This document shows, one piece after another, positions 33,213 through 42,427 of a DNA stretch of 43,209 nt; position 1 is the first letter of the stretch; each line of letters starts with the position of its first letter. Made by a program: the position numbers and the translations under genes. This stretch comes from Rhodocyclales bacterium (GTDB taxonomy: Bacteria; Pseudomonadota; Gammaproteobacteria; Burkholderiales; Rhodocyclaceae): positions 1 to 43,209 of the forward strand of contig JACPUD010000045.1 in the NCBI GenBank assembly GCA_016192435.1, written 5' to 3'. The notes below the pieces were generated by a model. The model made no database searches and was not told where the DNA came from. It worked only from the letters and a program-made list of their open reading frames with translations.

Positions 33213-33935
33213 CACCTGCTGCACCGTGGCACGGATTTCCGGCCGCTTGTGCAGGCCGGGGATCAGGTCGGCCACCGCGACATAGATCATGCTTGCCGCG
33301 GCCAGCGCCAGCAATACCGGCACGGCGCTTTGCACCTGGCCCAGCGCAACATAGGCGAGCAGCGCGCCGACCAGCGTCGCCAGGCTCGACAGCAGATTGA
33401 AGGCCAGCGCGCGCCCCTTGGTATAGCCCGAGTGCAGCAGGATCATGAAATCGCCGACTTCCTGCGGAATCTCGTGCGCGATCATCGCCAGCGCGGTGAC
33501 GATGCCCAGGCGCACGTCCTCCATGAAGGCCGCCGCGATCAGCACGCCATCGACGAAGTTGTGGAAGGTGTCGCCGACCAGGATCAAGAGGCCGCTGCGA
33601 CCGTGATCGTGGGCATGCGCATGGTTGTGCACCAGCGGTTCGTGGCCTTCGCAAGCCTCGATGTGGCAATGGCGCCAGAGCACCAGTTTTTCCATGACGA
33701 AGAAGGCCAGGATGCCGCCGAGCACGGTGGCCGTGGTGGTCGCCGCATCGCCGCTGGCGGTGATCGCGTGCGGCAGCACTTCGAGGAAGGAGGCGCCGAG
33801 CAGCGCGCCGATGGCATAGCTGATCAGCAGCGACACCCATTGCACTCTTGCCGTCCAGGCAAACACCGCGGCGGCAAGCACGCTCAGCGCGCCGCCGGCC
33901 AATGACATCAGGATGATCCAGGAAAGAACGGACAT
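33144..33935 (-). CDS. ZIP-family divalent metal transporter
   Basis: A 263-residue ZIP protein with about eight membrane segments. A His-rich loop HNHAHAHDHGRSG (about residues 103-115) precedes the signature VGDTFHNFVDGVLIAAAF and IAHEIPQEVGDFMILLHSG, whose His, Asn, Asp and Glu residues form the binuclear metal site. The family moves zinc or iron into the cytoplasm. Monocistronic as far as seen. Substrate metal not determinable. Confidence 0.94.
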   Translation of the reverse strand: MSVLSWIILMSLAGGALSVLAAAVFAWTARVQWVSLLISYAIGALLGASFLEVLPHAITASGDAATTTATVLGGILAFFVMEKLVLWRHCHIEACEGHEPLVHNHAHAHDHGRSGLLILVGDTFHNFVDGVLIAAAFMEDVRLGIVTALAMIAHEIPQEVGDFMILLHSGYTKGRALAFNLLSSLATLVGALLAYVALGQVQSAVPVLLALAAASMIYVAVADLIPGLHKRPEIRATVQQVLLIAAGVGTIVLTHHVVDRFAG

Positions 33936-33954
33936 GGGCGCGGGATTATAGGCG

Positions 33955-34689
33955 TTATTCCAACCAGATCAGGCTGGCCATGCGCCCGGTGACGCCGTCG
34001 CGGCGGAAGGAAAAGAAGCTTGCCGCGTCGCGATGCGTGCAGGAGTTGGCGCTGGCGACACGGCGAATGCCCAGCGCATCGAGCCGCTGCCGCGCCAGCC
34101 GGTGGATGTCGCACAGCCACTTGCCCTGGGCAGTCGCGACGAACGCGCCGGCCGCCTGCGCATCCTGCGCGACGAAGATCTCGCGCACCTCGCCGCCGAC
34201 CTGGAAGGCCTGCGGCCCGATGGCCGGACCCAGCCAGGCCAGGAGACGCTCGCCCGGCACGGCCATGGCGCCCGCCGTCGCCTCGATCACGCCCGCGGCA
34301 AGTCCGCGCCAGCCGGCGTGGGCGATGGCGACCACGGTCGCCCGATCGTCGCACAACAGCACCGGCAGACAGTCGGCGGTCAGCACCGCGCAGACCACGC
34401 CGCGTTGCCGCGTGAAGCTGGCATCGGCCTCGGTGCCCGCTGTCACCCTGGCCGCGGTGCCCGCGTCGACGCAGCGCGTGCCATGCACCTGGCGCAGCCA
34501 GACTGGCTCGGCGGGCAGCTCGCGGCGCAACAGCGCGCGATTCTCCGCCACCGCCTGCGGCGCGTCGCCGACATGGTCGCCGAGATTGAAACTGTCCCAG
34601 GGCGCGCGGCTCACGCCGCCGCGCCGCGTCGTCGCCAGCGCGCGCACGCCGGACGGCGCCGGCCAGTCGGGAACTATAAAACTAGTCAC
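33955..34689 (-). CDS. pgeF: Peptidoglycan editing factor PgeF (laccase-domain, YfiH family)
   Basis: A 244-residue multicopper polyphenol-oxidase-like protein. VRALATTRRGGVSRAPWDSF, WLRQVHGTRC, VLTADCLPVLLCD, AHAGWRGLAAGV and NSCTHRDAASFFSFRRDGVTGR are the family blocks, with the active His/Cys residues in Q-V-H-G, A-D-C and H-A-G-W-R-G. PgeF removes wrongly incorporated amino acids from peptidoglycan precursors. It overlaps the end of rluD by 8 bp, the usual rluD-pgeF pairing. Confidence 0.95.
   Translation of the reverse strand: MTSFIVPDWPAPSGVRALATTRRGGVSRAPWDSFNLGDHVGDAPQAVAENRALLRRELPAEPVWLRQVHGTRCVDAGTAARVTAGTEADASFTRQRGVVCAVLTADCLPVLLCDDRATVVAIAHAGWRGLAAGVIEATAGAMAVPGERLLAWLGPAIGPQAFQVGGEVREIFVAQDAQAAGAFVATAQGKWLCDIHRLARQRLDALGIRRVASANSCTHRDAASFFSFRRDGVTGRMASLIWLE
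34042..34065 (+). repeat. Dispersed repeat copy inside pgeF
   Basis: The sequence GGAGTTGGCGCTGGCG followed by ACACGGCG is antisense in pgeF and encodes RRVASANSC. This part is conserved in PgeF proteins, so the match to the repeat could be partly convergent. Confidence 0.35.
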
Positions 34690-35665
34690 GCCGCAACTCG
34701 TCCAGCAGTTGCGCGAAGTCGGCCGGCAGCGGCGATTCCCAGGCCATTTCCGCGTCCGTTACCGGATGACGCAGGGCCAGGCGCCAGGCATGCAGCGCCT
34801 GACGCGGAAAGGCGTCGAGCCGCGCATCGCCGCTCTTGGCCTTGCCGTAGGCCGGGTCGCCGGCCAGCGGATGCTTGATCGAGGCGAGATGGACGCGGAT
34901 CTGGTGGGTGCGCCCGGTTTCCAGCCGGCATTCGAGCAGCGTGGCTTTGGCGAAGCGCTCCAGCACCGCGTAATGGGTGCGCGCCTCCTTGCCGCCGCTA
35001 CGCACGATGGCCATCTTGGTGCGCTGCACGGCATGCCGGCCGAGCGGCGCATCGACCGTCCCGTCGCGCTCGACCTGGCCCAGGGCCAGGGCCAGGTAGT
35101 GCCGCTTGACCGAGCGCGCCTGCATCTGGCGCACCAGGTCGGTCTGCGCCGTCAGCGTCTTCGCCACCACCAGCAGGCCGCTGGTGTCCTTGTCGAGGCG
35201 ATGCACGATGCCGGCGCGGGGAATCCCGGCGAGTTGCGGCGCATGGTGCAGCAGCGCATTCAGCAACGTGCCGGAAGGCTGGCCGTTGCCCGGATGCACC
35301 ACCAGTCCGGCCGGCTTGTCGATCACCATCAGCTGTTCGTCCTCGAACACCACGGCAAGCGGGATGTCCTCCGCGGCCTCGGCAAGAGTTGGCACTGGCG
35401 GTACGGCGACGCCGACATCGAAATCGATGCGCTCGCCGCCATAGACCTTGCGCTTGCCCTCCGCCGCACCGCCGTCGAGACGGATCAGGCCGTCCTTGAG
35501 CCAGGCCTGCAGGCGGCTGCGCGAGTGCTCGGGATAGAGTTTGGCCAGGGTCGCGTCGAGCCGCCAGCCCGCGCATTCCGCGGGCACCCGGGCGCTCAGC
35601 CGGGCCTGGGACGGGCTGGGGCTTCGGCTATAATCGGCCGCAAATTCATTCGAGGTTTTCACCAT
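34682..35665 (-). CDS. rluD: 23S rRNA pseudouridine(1911/1915/1917) synthase RluD
   Basis: About 327 residues. An S4 RNA-binding domain (GWRLDATLAKLYPEHSRSRL then LKDGLIRLDGG) is followed by the catalytic domain with VIDKPAGLVVHPGNG, the catalytic Asp in GIVHRLDKDTSGLLVVAKT, and ETGRTHQIRVHLASIKHPLAGD. It makes pseudouridines in helix 69 of 23S rRNA. The start is uncertain: ATG at 35665 overlaps the bamD ATG on the other strand, while a GTG at 35662 or one further in would also fit. The residues PPVPTLAEAA between the S4 and catalytic domains are coded by a dispersed-repeat copy. Confidence 0.93.
   Translation of the reverse strand: MVKTSNEFAADYSRSPSPSQARLSARVPAECAGWRLDATLAKLYPEHSRSRLQAWLKDGLIRLDGGAAEGKRKVYGGERIDFDVGVAVPPVPTLAEAAEDIPLAVVFEDEQLMVIDKPAGLVVHPGNGQPSGTLLNALLHHAPQLAGIPRAGIVHRLDKDTSGLLVVAKTLTAQTDLVRQMQARSVKRHYLALALGQVERDGTVDAPLGRHAVQRTKMAIVRSGGKEARTHYAVLERFAKATLLECRLETGRTHQIRVHLASIKHPLAGDPAYGKAKSGDARLDAFPRQALHAWRLALRHPVTDAEMAWESPLPADFAQLLDELRRD
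35384..35408 (+). repeat. Dispersed repeat copy inside rluD
   Basis: The sequence AAGAGTTGGCACTGGCG followed by GTACGGCG lies antisense in rluD and encodes AVPPVPTLA, a linker between the S4 and catalytic domains. The frame used (giving PTL) is the same as in the dehydratase copy at 23983. Confidence 0.5.
35629..35634 (+). promoter_or_regulatory. -10 element of bamD
   Basis: A consensus TATAAT lies 30 bp before the bamD ATG. The position 17 bp upstream reads CTGGGA, a weak -35. The box lies inside the 5' part of rluD on the opposite strand. Confidence 0.5.
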
Positions 35666-36488
35666 GCGTAGTGTAGCGGCATTCCTCCGGGCGCTCGCCC
35701 CTGTCGTATTCATTGGTGCCGGCCTCGGCTCGACCCTGCTCGGCGGCTGCGGCCTGCTGCCCGACGTGATCGACGAAACCGCCAACTGGTCGGCCAGCAA
35801 GCTCTACAGCGAAGCCAAGAGCGCCATGGCCGAGAGCAGCTACGACAAGGCGATCAAGTATTTCGAGAAACTCGAAGCCCGCTTTCCCTACGGCCGCTAT
35901 GCGCAGCAGGCGCAGCTCGAAGTCGCCTACGCGTACTACCGCCAGAACGAGCCGGCCTCGGCGATTGCCGCCTGCGACCGCTTCATCCGCCTGCATCCGA
36001 ACCATCCCAACGTCGACTATGCCTACTACCTGAAGGGCCTCGCCAACTTCAACGAAGATCTCGGCCTGCTTGGCTACGTCAGCATGCAGGACCTGACCGA
36101 GCGCGACCCCAAGGCCGCTCGCGATTCCTTCGACGCCTTCAAGGTGCTGGTCAACAAATATCCCGAAAGCAAGTACACGCCGGACGCCACGGCGCGCATG
36201 AAATACCTGGTCAATGCCCTGTCCTCGCACGAGGTGCACGTCGCGCGCTACTACATGAAGCGCGAAGCCTACGTCGCCGCGGTCAATCGCGCGCAGACCG
36301 CGGTCAAGACCTACCCAGACGCCCCGGCCAACGAAGAAGCCCTCTTCATCATGATCAAGGCCTACGACCTGCTGGGTATGAACGATCTGCGCGACGACAC
36401 CGAGCGCGTGATGCGCACCAACTTCCCCAAGAGCGAGTACTACGTGCGCGGCCTCAACCGCGCCGAGCCGTGGTGGAAGCTCTGGTAG
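35664..36488 (+). CDS. bamD: Outer membrane protein assembly factor BamD (ComL)
   Basis: A 274-residue lipoprotein. The signal ends in the lipobox LLGGC with the lipidated Cys29. ASKLYSEAKSAMAESSYDKAIKYFEKLEARFPYGRYAQQAQLEVA and HPNHPNVDYAYYLKGLANF are the TPR repeats typical of BamD; RDSFDAFKVLVNKYPESKY follows. It is the essential lipoprotein partner of BamA in inserting outer-membrane beta-barrels. Divergent from rluD, a common arrangement, with the start codons overlapping on opposite strands. Confidence 0.96.
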   Translation: MRSVAAFLRALAPVVFIGAGLGSTLLGGCGLLPDVIDETANWSASKLYSEAKSAMAESSYDKAIKYFEKLEARFPYGRYAQQAQLEVAYAYYRQNEPASAIAACDRFIRLHPNHPNVDYAYYLKGLANFNEDLGLLGYVSMQDLTERDPKAARDSFDAFKVLVNKYPESKYTPDATARMKYLVNALSSHEVHVARYYMKREAYVAAVNRAQTAVKTYPDAPANEEALFIMIKAYDLLGMNDLRDDTERVMRTNFPKSEYYVRGLNRAEPWWKLW

Positions 36489-36560
36489 TCCGCTGAGCAG
36501 GATTCCGGTCCGGCCTGCGTTCCAGGCGGGCCGCGCACGCAAGCCCCAAGGAGAAACACC

Positions 36561-38093
36561 ATGCCTGTCGACATCCAGTCGCCCTCCCTTTGTCTCGGCA
36601 TCGTCGGCACCGGCGCCATGGGTCGCGGCATCGCCCAGATAGCCGCGCAGGCCGGCATCCGCGTACTGCTGTTCGACGCCCTGCACGGTGCGGCGGCCGG
36701 CGCGCGCGAAACGGTGATCGGCACGCTGGGCAAGCTCGCCGGGAAAGGCAAGATTTCCGCCGAGGCGCTGGCGGCGGCCACGGCCAAGCTGGAAGTCGTA
36801 CCGCGGCTGGAAGGCCTGGCCTCGGCCCAGGTCGTGATCGAGGCCATCGTCGAGAATCTCGACGTCAAGCAGAAGCTGTTCCAGCAACTGGAGGATATCG
36901 TCACCGCCGACTGCATCCTCGCCACGAATACCTCCTCGCTCTCGGTCACCTCGCTCGCCGCCGCCTGCAAGCGGCCGGAGCGCGTGGTCGGCTTCCATTT
37001 CTTCAACCCCGTGCCGTTGATGAAAATCGTTGAAGTTATCGGCGGCCTGCTCACGGCACCAGAGGTATCCGCCGCGATGCTCGATCTGGGTCGGCGCATG
37101 GGCCACACGGCAGTCGCCGCAAGGGATACGCCGGGCTTCATCGTCAACCATGCCGGCCGCGGTTTCGTCACCGAAGCGCTGCGCATCCTCGGCGAAGGCA
37201 TCGCCGAATTCCACGATATCGATCTCGTCATGCGCGAAGCCGCCGGCTTTCGCATGGGGCCCTGCGAACTGCTTGACCTCACCGGCCTCGACGTGTCGCA
37301 GCCGGTGATGGAGTCGATCTATAACCAGTACTACCAGGAACCGCGCTACCGGCCCTCGCCGCTGGCGGCGCAGCGCCTGGCCGGCGGTCTGCTCGGGCGC
37401 AAGACCGGCCGCGGCTTCTACCGCTATGCCAACGGCACGACCGAAGCGCTGCCGGCAGCCGCCGTGCCGAGCGCCCTGCCCGACCGCGTCTGGTTCAGCC
37501 AGACCCATCCGGAATGGGCCGACCGGCTGCGCGAAATCGCCGCCGCGGCAGGCGTCGACGTGGAATCCGACTACACGCCGAGCGACAGTGCGCTGTGCAT
37601 CGTCACTCCGCTCGGCGCCGACGCCACCACCTGCTGCGTCGAACAGGGACTCGACCCGCAGCGCACGGTCGCCATCGACTGCCTGTTCGGACTGGCCGCG
37701 GGCCGCAGGCGCACGCTGATGAGCACGCCGTTGACCGGCCCCGCCATGCGCGATGCGGCGCACGCCTTGTTCGCCGCCGACGGCACGGCGGTCAGCGTGA
37801 TCGGCGACAGCGCCGGCTTCATCGCCCAGCGCATCGTCGCCTGCATCGTCAATATCGGCTGCGACATCGCCCAGCAGCGCGTCGCCAGCCCGGCCGACAT
37901 CGACCGCGCGGTGACCCTCGGCCTGGGTTACCCCAAGGGCCCGCTGGCCTTCGGCGATGCGCTCGGTGCGCGCAAGCTGCTCGGCGTGCTGGAGGCCATG
38001 CAGGATTTCTACGGCGATCCGCGCTACCGCCCCAGCCCCTGGCTCAAGCGCCGCGCCCTGCTCGGCGTCTCGCTGCTGACGGAGGAAACATGA
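36561..38093 (+). CDS. 3-hydroxyacyl-CoA dehydrogenase, PaaH/Hbd type
   Basis: A 510-residue NAD-dependent dehydrogenase. LGIVGTGAMGRGIAQIAAQAG is the Rossmann loop, followed by VIEAIVENLDVKQKLFQQLE, ILATNTSSLSVTSLAAACKRPERVVGFHFFNPVPLMKIVEVI and DTPGFIVNHAGRGFVTEALRIL. A second C-terminal 3HCDH domain (DSAGFIAQRIVACIVNIGCD, VTLGLGYPKGPLAFGDALG) gives the long PaaH-like form. It oxidises 3-hydroxyacyl-CoA; PaaH members act on 3-hydroxyadipyl-CoA. No other paa genes are nearby, so general beta-oxidation is equally possible. AAGGAGA precedes the ATG. A thioesterase gene follows after a repeat-containing spacer. Confidence 0.92.
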   Translation: MPVDIQSPSLCLGIVGTGAMGRGIAQIAAQAGIRVLLFDALHGAAAGARETVIGTLGKLAGKGKISAEALAAATAKLEVVPRLEGLASAQVVIEAIVENLDVKQKLFQQLEDIVTADCILATNTSSLSVTSLAAACKRPERVVGFHFFNPVPLMKIVEVIGGLLTAPEVSAAMLDLGRRMGHTAVAARDTPGFIVNHAGRGFVTEALRILGEGIAEFHDIDLVMREAAGFRMGPCELLDLTGLDVSQPVMESIYNQYYQEPRYRPSPLAAQRLAGGLLGRKTGRGFYRYANGTTEALPAAAVPSALPDRVWFSQTHPEWADRLREIAAAAGVDVESDYTPSDSALCIVTPLGADATTCCVEQGLDPQRTVAIDCLFGLAAGRRRTLMSTPLTGPAMRDAAHALFAADGTAVSVIGDSAGFIAQRIVACIVNIGCDIAQQRVASPADIDRAVTLGLGYPKGPLAFGDALGARKLLGVLEAMQDFYGDPRYRPSPWLKRRALLGVSLLTEET

Positions 38094-38160
38094 GCGCCGT
38101 TGCCGGGCCGTCCCAAGACGGCGCAGACAAAATCATGGAGCCGCTTCAGCGGCGAACCAC

Positions 38161-38197
38161 AGTCACCCCTTTCCCCGGGAAAGGGGCCGGGGAAAAG
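38161..38197. repeat. Palindromic spacer element
   Basis: The 112-bp gap between the dehydrogenase and thioesterase genes contains a near-perfect palindrome: CCCCTTTCCC, one C, GGGAAAGGGG, then a further CCGGGGAAAAGG. It could form a strong hairpin in RNA of either strand. An open 39-codon frame crosses it but resembles no protein. Confidence 0.5.
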
Positions 38198-38205
38198 GTT
38201 GTCCA

Positions 38206-38652
38206 ATGAATAGCCCTTCCCCGCTCGAAGCCTTCCGCCTGCGCCACAGCCTGCGCGTGCGCTGGGCCGAAGTCGATCCGCAGAACATCGTCTTCAACGG
38301 CCACTATCTGACCTATTTCGACATCGGCGTCACCGAATACTGGCGCGCCATCGGCCTGCCCTATCCGGAGGGCATGGCCGGTACCGGCGGCGACCTGTTC
38401 GCCGTGAGGAGCGTGATCAACTACCATGCCTCGGCGCACTTCGACGAAATCCTCGACATCTGCGTGCGCGCCGAAAAGCTCGGCAATTCGAGCATGACCT
38501 TCGAGATGGGCATCTTCCGCGACGGCGAGCGCCTGATCAGCGGCGAGTTGGTCTATGTCAATGCCGATCCGGCCAGCAAGACCTCGCGCCCCTTGCCGGA
38601 AAAGCTGCGCCAGGCGATCGAAGCCTGGGAAGCGGGCGGTTCTGCCGGCTGA
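38206..38652 (+). CDS. Acyl-CoA thioesterase, YbgC/FadM-like (4HBT)
   Basis: A 148-residue hot-dog thioesterase. LRVRWAEVDPQNIVFNGHYLTYFDIGVTEYWRAIG contains the 4HBT active-site Asp in the D-P-Q-N-I-V-F-N-x-x-Y motif. INYHASAHFDEILDICVRAEKLGNSSMTFEM follows. It hydrolyses acyl-CoA; chain length and role are unknown. The paralogue at 24489 belongs to another subgroup. Follows the 3-hydroxyacyl-CoA dehydrogenase and may be co-transcribed with it through the palindromic spacer. Confidence 0.9.
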   Translation: MNSPSPLEAFRLRHSLRVRWAEVDPQNIVFNGHYLTYFDIGVTEYWRAIGLPYPEGMAGTGGDLFAVRSVINYHASAHFDEILDICVRAEKLGNSSMTFEMGIFRDGERLISGELVYVNADPASKTSRPLPEKLRQAIEAWEAGGSAG

Positions 38653-38762
38653 GCAGGCTGGCGCGACACGGCGAGCGAAGCGCAAGACGCCCCGGCAGCG
38701 CTAATCGACTACACTGGCAGCACAGCTCGCCAACCCGGGAACCACGGTAAGGAAACCTGTCC

Positions 38763-40373
38763 ATGTTTCCGCTGCTCAGGTATTTCTCCATCGCCAGTCT
38801 CGCTGCCGTGATCGTCACCACGGTCTTGCTCGGACTGCTGCACCATCGCGTGGAACGCATCCAGTTGCTGAGCATAGGCGAAAGCAATCACGTCGCGCTG
38901 ACCCAGTCCTTTGCCAATGCGCTGCTTCCCTCATTCCGCGAACTGGCTGAAACGGCGAAGAGCCTCGACGCCGAGGCATTGAAGCTGCACCCGCTGACCG
39001 CCGCGATCGACAGCCATGTGCGCAATGCGATGCAGAACGCGCGGGTGGTCAAGGTGAAGTTCTACGACACCCGCGGCCGCACCATCTTCTCCACCGATGC
39101 GACGCAGATCGGCCGCGACTATCACGACAATCCGGGCTTCATTGCGGCCCTGCAGGGCCGTCCGCTGAGTGAATTGACCCATCGCGACCGCTTCAGCGCC
39201 TTCGATCGGGAAATCGCCGACCGCGACGTGCTTTCCAGCTATGTCGCCATGCGGGCCTCCGCCGATGCGCCGGTGGAAGGCGTGCTCGAAGTCTATAGCG
39301 ACGTCACCGACTGGATCGCGCACACCGACCGGCAGGCCTTCTTCGTCACGCTGGCCACGATTCTTTCCCTGTGCCTGCTGTATGCCGCCCTCTACATCAT
39401 CGTCCGCCGCGCCGACAGCCTGCTGCGCACGCAATACCGCCAGCTGCAGCGTTCGGAATCCGAGCTCAGGGTCGCGGCGACCGCCTTCGAGTCGCAGGAA
39501 GCGATGATGGTGACCGATGCGGACGGCGTGATCCTGCGCGTCAATCACGCATTCACCGTAATCACCGGCTATTCCGCCGACGAAGTCGTCGGCAGGAACC
39601 CGCGGCTGCTCAAGTCGGGGCGCCACGACGCCGTTTTCTATCGGGCGATGTGGCAGAGCATCGCCGAGTCCGGCTCCTGGCAGGGCGAACTGTGGGACCG
39701 CCGCAAGAACGGCGAAGAGTATCCCGAATTGCTGACGATCTCGGCGGTCAAGGACAACAACGGCGTCGTTACTCATTACGTCGGGGCGCACCTGGACATC
39801 ACCGAACGCAAGAAGGCCGAGGAGCAGATAAAGGCCATGGCCTTTTACGACCAGCTGACCGGACTGCCCAACCGCACTTTGCTGCTCGATCGCATCGGCC
39901 ATGCGCTGGCGCTGTGCGCGCGCAACGACAGGCATGGCGCACTGATGTTCGTCGACCTCGACCACTTCAAGGCGGTCAATGACTCGCTCGGCCACGATGC
40001 CGGAGACATGCTGCTGCAGCAGGTGGCACAGCGCCTGCAGCATTGCATCAGGGCCTGCGATACGGCAGCGCGCCTGGGCGGCGATGAATTTGTCGTGATG
40101 CTGGAAAATCTTGCCGCGTCGCGCCAGGAGGCCGCCCGGCAGCTCGATGAAATCGGCAACAAGATACTCGCCGAACTCAATCAGCCCTTCCAGCTCGGAG
40201 CCCAGGTCGCGCATAACACGCCGAGCATCGGCGCCATCCTGTTCGACGGCCGGGAAAGTTCAACGGATGCGCTCCTGAAGCTGGCCGATGCGGCGATGTA
40301 TCAGGCCAAGGACCGGGGCCGCAACGGCCTGGTCATCCACCACCAACAGCCTGCGCTCGACGGGCAGGCATGA
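38763..40373 (+). CDS. Diguanylate cyclase with PAS sensor, membrane-bound
   Basis: A 536-residue protein. Membrane segment 1 is about residues 7-26, an extracytoplasmic sensor region spans about 30-185, and membrane segment 2 (FFVTLATILSLCLLYAALYIIV) lies at about 193-214. A PAS/PAC domain (about 235-350) has AMMVTDADGVILRVNHAFTVITGYSADEVVGRNPRLLKSG. The GGDEF domain (about 365-528) has FYDQLTGLPNRTLLLDRI and the active site LGGDEFVVM (GGDEF about 439-443). An I-site RACD sits five residues before GGDEF, so product inhibition is likely. There is no EAL domain. It makes c-di-GMP. AAGGAA precedes the ATG. It converges on rlmB. Confidence 0.93.
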   Translation: MFPLLRYFSIASLAAVIVTTVLLGLLHHRVERIQLLSIGESNHVALTQSFANALLPSFRELAETAKSLDAEALKLHPLTAAIDSHVRNAMQNARVVKVKFYDTRGRTIFSTDATQIGRDYHDNPGFIAALQGRPLSELTHRDRFSAFDREIADRDVLSSYVAMRASADAPVEGVLEVYSDVTDWIAHTDRQAFFVTLATILSLCLLYAALYIIVRRADSLLRTQYRQLQRSESELRVAATAFESQEAMMVTDADGVILRVNHAFTVITGYSADEVVGRNPRLLKSGRHDAVFYRAMWQSIAESGSWQGELWDRRKNGEEYPELLTISAVKDNNGVVTHYVGAHLDITERKKAEEQIKAMAFYDQLTGLPNRTLLLDRIGHALALCARNDRHGALMFVDLDHFKAVNDSLGHDAGDMLLQQVAQRLQHCIRACDTAARLGGDEFVVMLENLAASRQEAARQLDEIGNKILAELNQPFQLGAQVAHNTPSIGAILFDGRESSTDALLKLADAAMYQAKDRGRNGLVIHHQQPALDGQA

Positions 40374-40421
40374 TCCGCCGGACTGCCCTGGACGTCGGCT
40401 GCTGACTCTGCGCTGCTAGGC

Positions 40422-41159
40422 TCAGGCGTCGCGCTGCCTTCTCGCCTCGAACAGGCAGATGCCGGCCGAGACCGACACGTTGAGGCTTTCGACGCTGCCA
40501 TGCATCGGAATCCTGGCCAGTTCGTCGCAGGTTTCGCGCGTCAGGCGGCGCATGCCGGCGCCCTCGGCGCCGAGCACCCAGGCACAGGGGCCCTTCTGGT
40601 CGATGGCATAGAGTTGCTTGTCGGCCTCGCCGGCCGCGCCGATGACCCAGATGCCGCGCTCCTGCATCTCGCGCAGGCTGCGTGCGAGGTTGGTGACGAC
40701 GATGTAGGGCACGGTGTCGGCGGCGCCGCTGGCGACCTTGATCACCGTCGCATTGAGACCGCAGGCCTTGTCCTTGGGCGCGATCACGGCATGGGCGCCG
40801 GCGGCGTCGGCGACGCGCAGGCAGGCGCCGAGATTGTGCGGATCGGTGACGCCGTCGAGCACCAGCAGCAGCGGCGGTTCGGTCAGGCCGTCGAGCACGT
40901 CGTCCAGCGTCACGTGCCTGGCCTGCGCCGCGACCTTGGCCACCACGCCCTGGTGCTGGCTGCCGCCGGCCAGGCCGTCGAGGCGCTTGGCGTCGGAGAG
41001 GATCACGCGCACGCCATGGGCCTCGGCGAGCTTCAGCAGGTCGCGCATGCGGCCGTCCTGGCGACCTTCGGCGACGGTGATTTCCTTGACGTCGTCGGCG
41101 GCATGGCGCAGCTTGGCGGTGATGGCGTGGAAGCCGTGGATCAGTCGCGTTTCACTCAT
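40422..41159 (-). CDS. rlmB: 23S rRNA (guanosine(2251)-2'-O)-methyltransferase RlmB
   Basis: A 245-residue SpoU-family methyltransferase. An N-terminal substrate-binding domain ([32 protein letters not shown]) precedes the knotted SAM domain with [29 protein letters not shown] (motif 1), [13 protein letters not shown] (motif 2) and [18 protein letters not shown] (motif 3). It methylates G2251 of 23S rRNA. The ATG at 41159 gives the standard length and overlaps the MscS gene by 8 bp. Last gene of the RsmB-like/PLD/MscS/rlmB run. Confidence 0.95.
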   Translation of the reverse strand: MSETRLIHGFHAITAKLRHAADDVKEITVAEGRQDGRMRDLLKLAEAHGVRVILSDAKRLDGLAGGSQHQGVVAKVAAQARHVTLDDVLDGLTEPPLLLVLDGVTDPHNLGACLRVADAAGAHAVIAPKDKACGLNATVIKVASGAADTVPYIVVTNLARSLREMQERGIWVIGAAGEADKQLYAIDQKGPCAWVLGAEGAGMRRLTRETCDELARIPMHGSVESLNVSVSAGICLFEARRQRDA

Positions 41160-42426
41160 GGCCGGCCTCTTTGAGAATGCGGATCTCCCGCTGCGGGAAG
41201 GGAATGGAGATGCCGGCCTGCTTGAACTCGCGCCAGATCGCCAGGTTGATTTCGGAGCGCAACTGGCCGGTGCCGTTCTGCGGATCGGCAATCCAGATGG
41301 CGAGTTCGAGACTGATGCCGGAATCGGCGAATTCCCTGAGCAATACCGCCGGCGCCGGCTCGGCGAGAACACGCTCCTGCGCCGCTGCGGCTGTCGCCAT
41401 GATGGCCATGGCGCGCTCCAGGTCACCGTCGTAGGCGACCTGCACCGGCAGCGCGATGCGCACCTGCGGATCGCTGTAGGACTCGTTCTGCACCACCGAG
41501 CCGACCAGCAGTTCGTTGGGCACCAGCGCTTCGACGCCGCCCAGGCTGCGCAGCACAGTGTAGCGCGTGGTGATGCGCGTCACTTCGCCATGGTCGGTGC
41601 CGACCGTGATGGTGTTGCCGATGCGGATGGAATTGTCGAGCAGGATGATGAAGCCCGAGACGTAGTTGCTGGCGATCTTCTGCAGGCCGAAGCCGAGACC
41701 GACGCCGAGCGCGCCGCCAAAGATCGACAGGGTGGTGAGATCGATGCCGACCTGCGGCAGGACGATCAGCACCGCCAGCAGTATCAGCAGCGCCTTGGTC
41801 AGGCGCGCGAATACCATGCGCAAATTGCTGTCGAGCCCGACCGCCCGGTTCAGGCGGGCTTCGATCGCGCTCGACAGCCAGAGCGCGGCCAGCACGGTGG
41901 CGAGCACCGCGACCAGGCCTTGCAGCACATGCCACAGATTGAGCTTCTGTTTGCCGGCACTGAAGGTCACCGATTCGATCAGCGCGATCACTTCGGGCAG
42001 CAGGCCGACGATGTGCAGGGCGACGACTCCCCAGACCAGCAAGGCGAACACGCGCTCGAAGGGCACCAGCCAGGTGGCGCCGACCAGGCTGACGCGCAGT
42101 ATGTAGAACACCGCGCGTATCACCGCCAGCGAGGCCAGCAGCGGCACCGCCAGCGAGAACAGGCCGACGCGTATCCAGTCCTCCGCCGCCCAGCGCGCCA
42201 GCAGCACCAGCAGCAGCGCCAGCACGGGGAAGCTGATGCGCTTCAGCCCGCCGCGGCCGAGTTCCGCGACGCGGCCCGCGCCGGCCTGCCGGCGGCGCAG
42301 CAGGCTTGCGCCCAGCAGCGCCAGCAGCAGGCAGCCGGCCAGGATCGCCAACTGCCAGATCAGGTCCGGCTCGCGCAGATCGGCCTGGACTTCCAGCCAG
42401 ACGGTGGCCAGAGCGCCTTGCTTCAT
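41152..42426 (-). CDS. MscS-family mechanosensitive ion channel
   Basis: A 424-residue protein with about six membrane segments over residues 20-260. The pore-lining and MscS-domain region is [60 protein letters not shown] and the C-terminal cytoplasmic cage follow. Such channels open under hypo-osmotic stress and release solutes. It starts one base after the PLD gene stop and overlaps rlmB by 8 bp. Confidence 0.93.
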   Translation of the reverse strand: MKQGALATVWLEVQADLREPDLIWQLAILAGCLLLALLGASLLRRRQAGAGRVAELGRGGLKRISFPVLALLLVLLARWAAEDWIRVGLFSLAVPLLASLAVIRAVFYILRVSLVGATWLVPFERVFALLVWGVVALHIVGLLPEVIALIESVTFSAGKQKLNLWHVLQGLVAVLATVLAALWLSSAIEARLNRAVGLDSNLRMVFARLTKALLILLAVLIVLPQVGIDLTTLSIFGGALGVGLGFGLQKIASNYVSGFIILLDNSIRIGNTITVGTDHGEVTRITTRYTVLRSLGGVEALVPNELLVGSVVQNESYSDPQVRIALPVQVAYDGDLERAMAIMATAAAAQERVLAEPAPAVLLREFADSGISLELAIWIADPQNGTGQLRSEINLAIWREFKQAGISIPFPQREIRILKEAGHE

Positions 42427-42427
42427 G

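Noticed and set aside
38090-38209. A 39-codon frame between the dehydrogenase and thioesterase genes
   Set aside because: It has no ribosome-binding site or recognisable protein sequence and is crossed by a palindromic element; treated as spacer.
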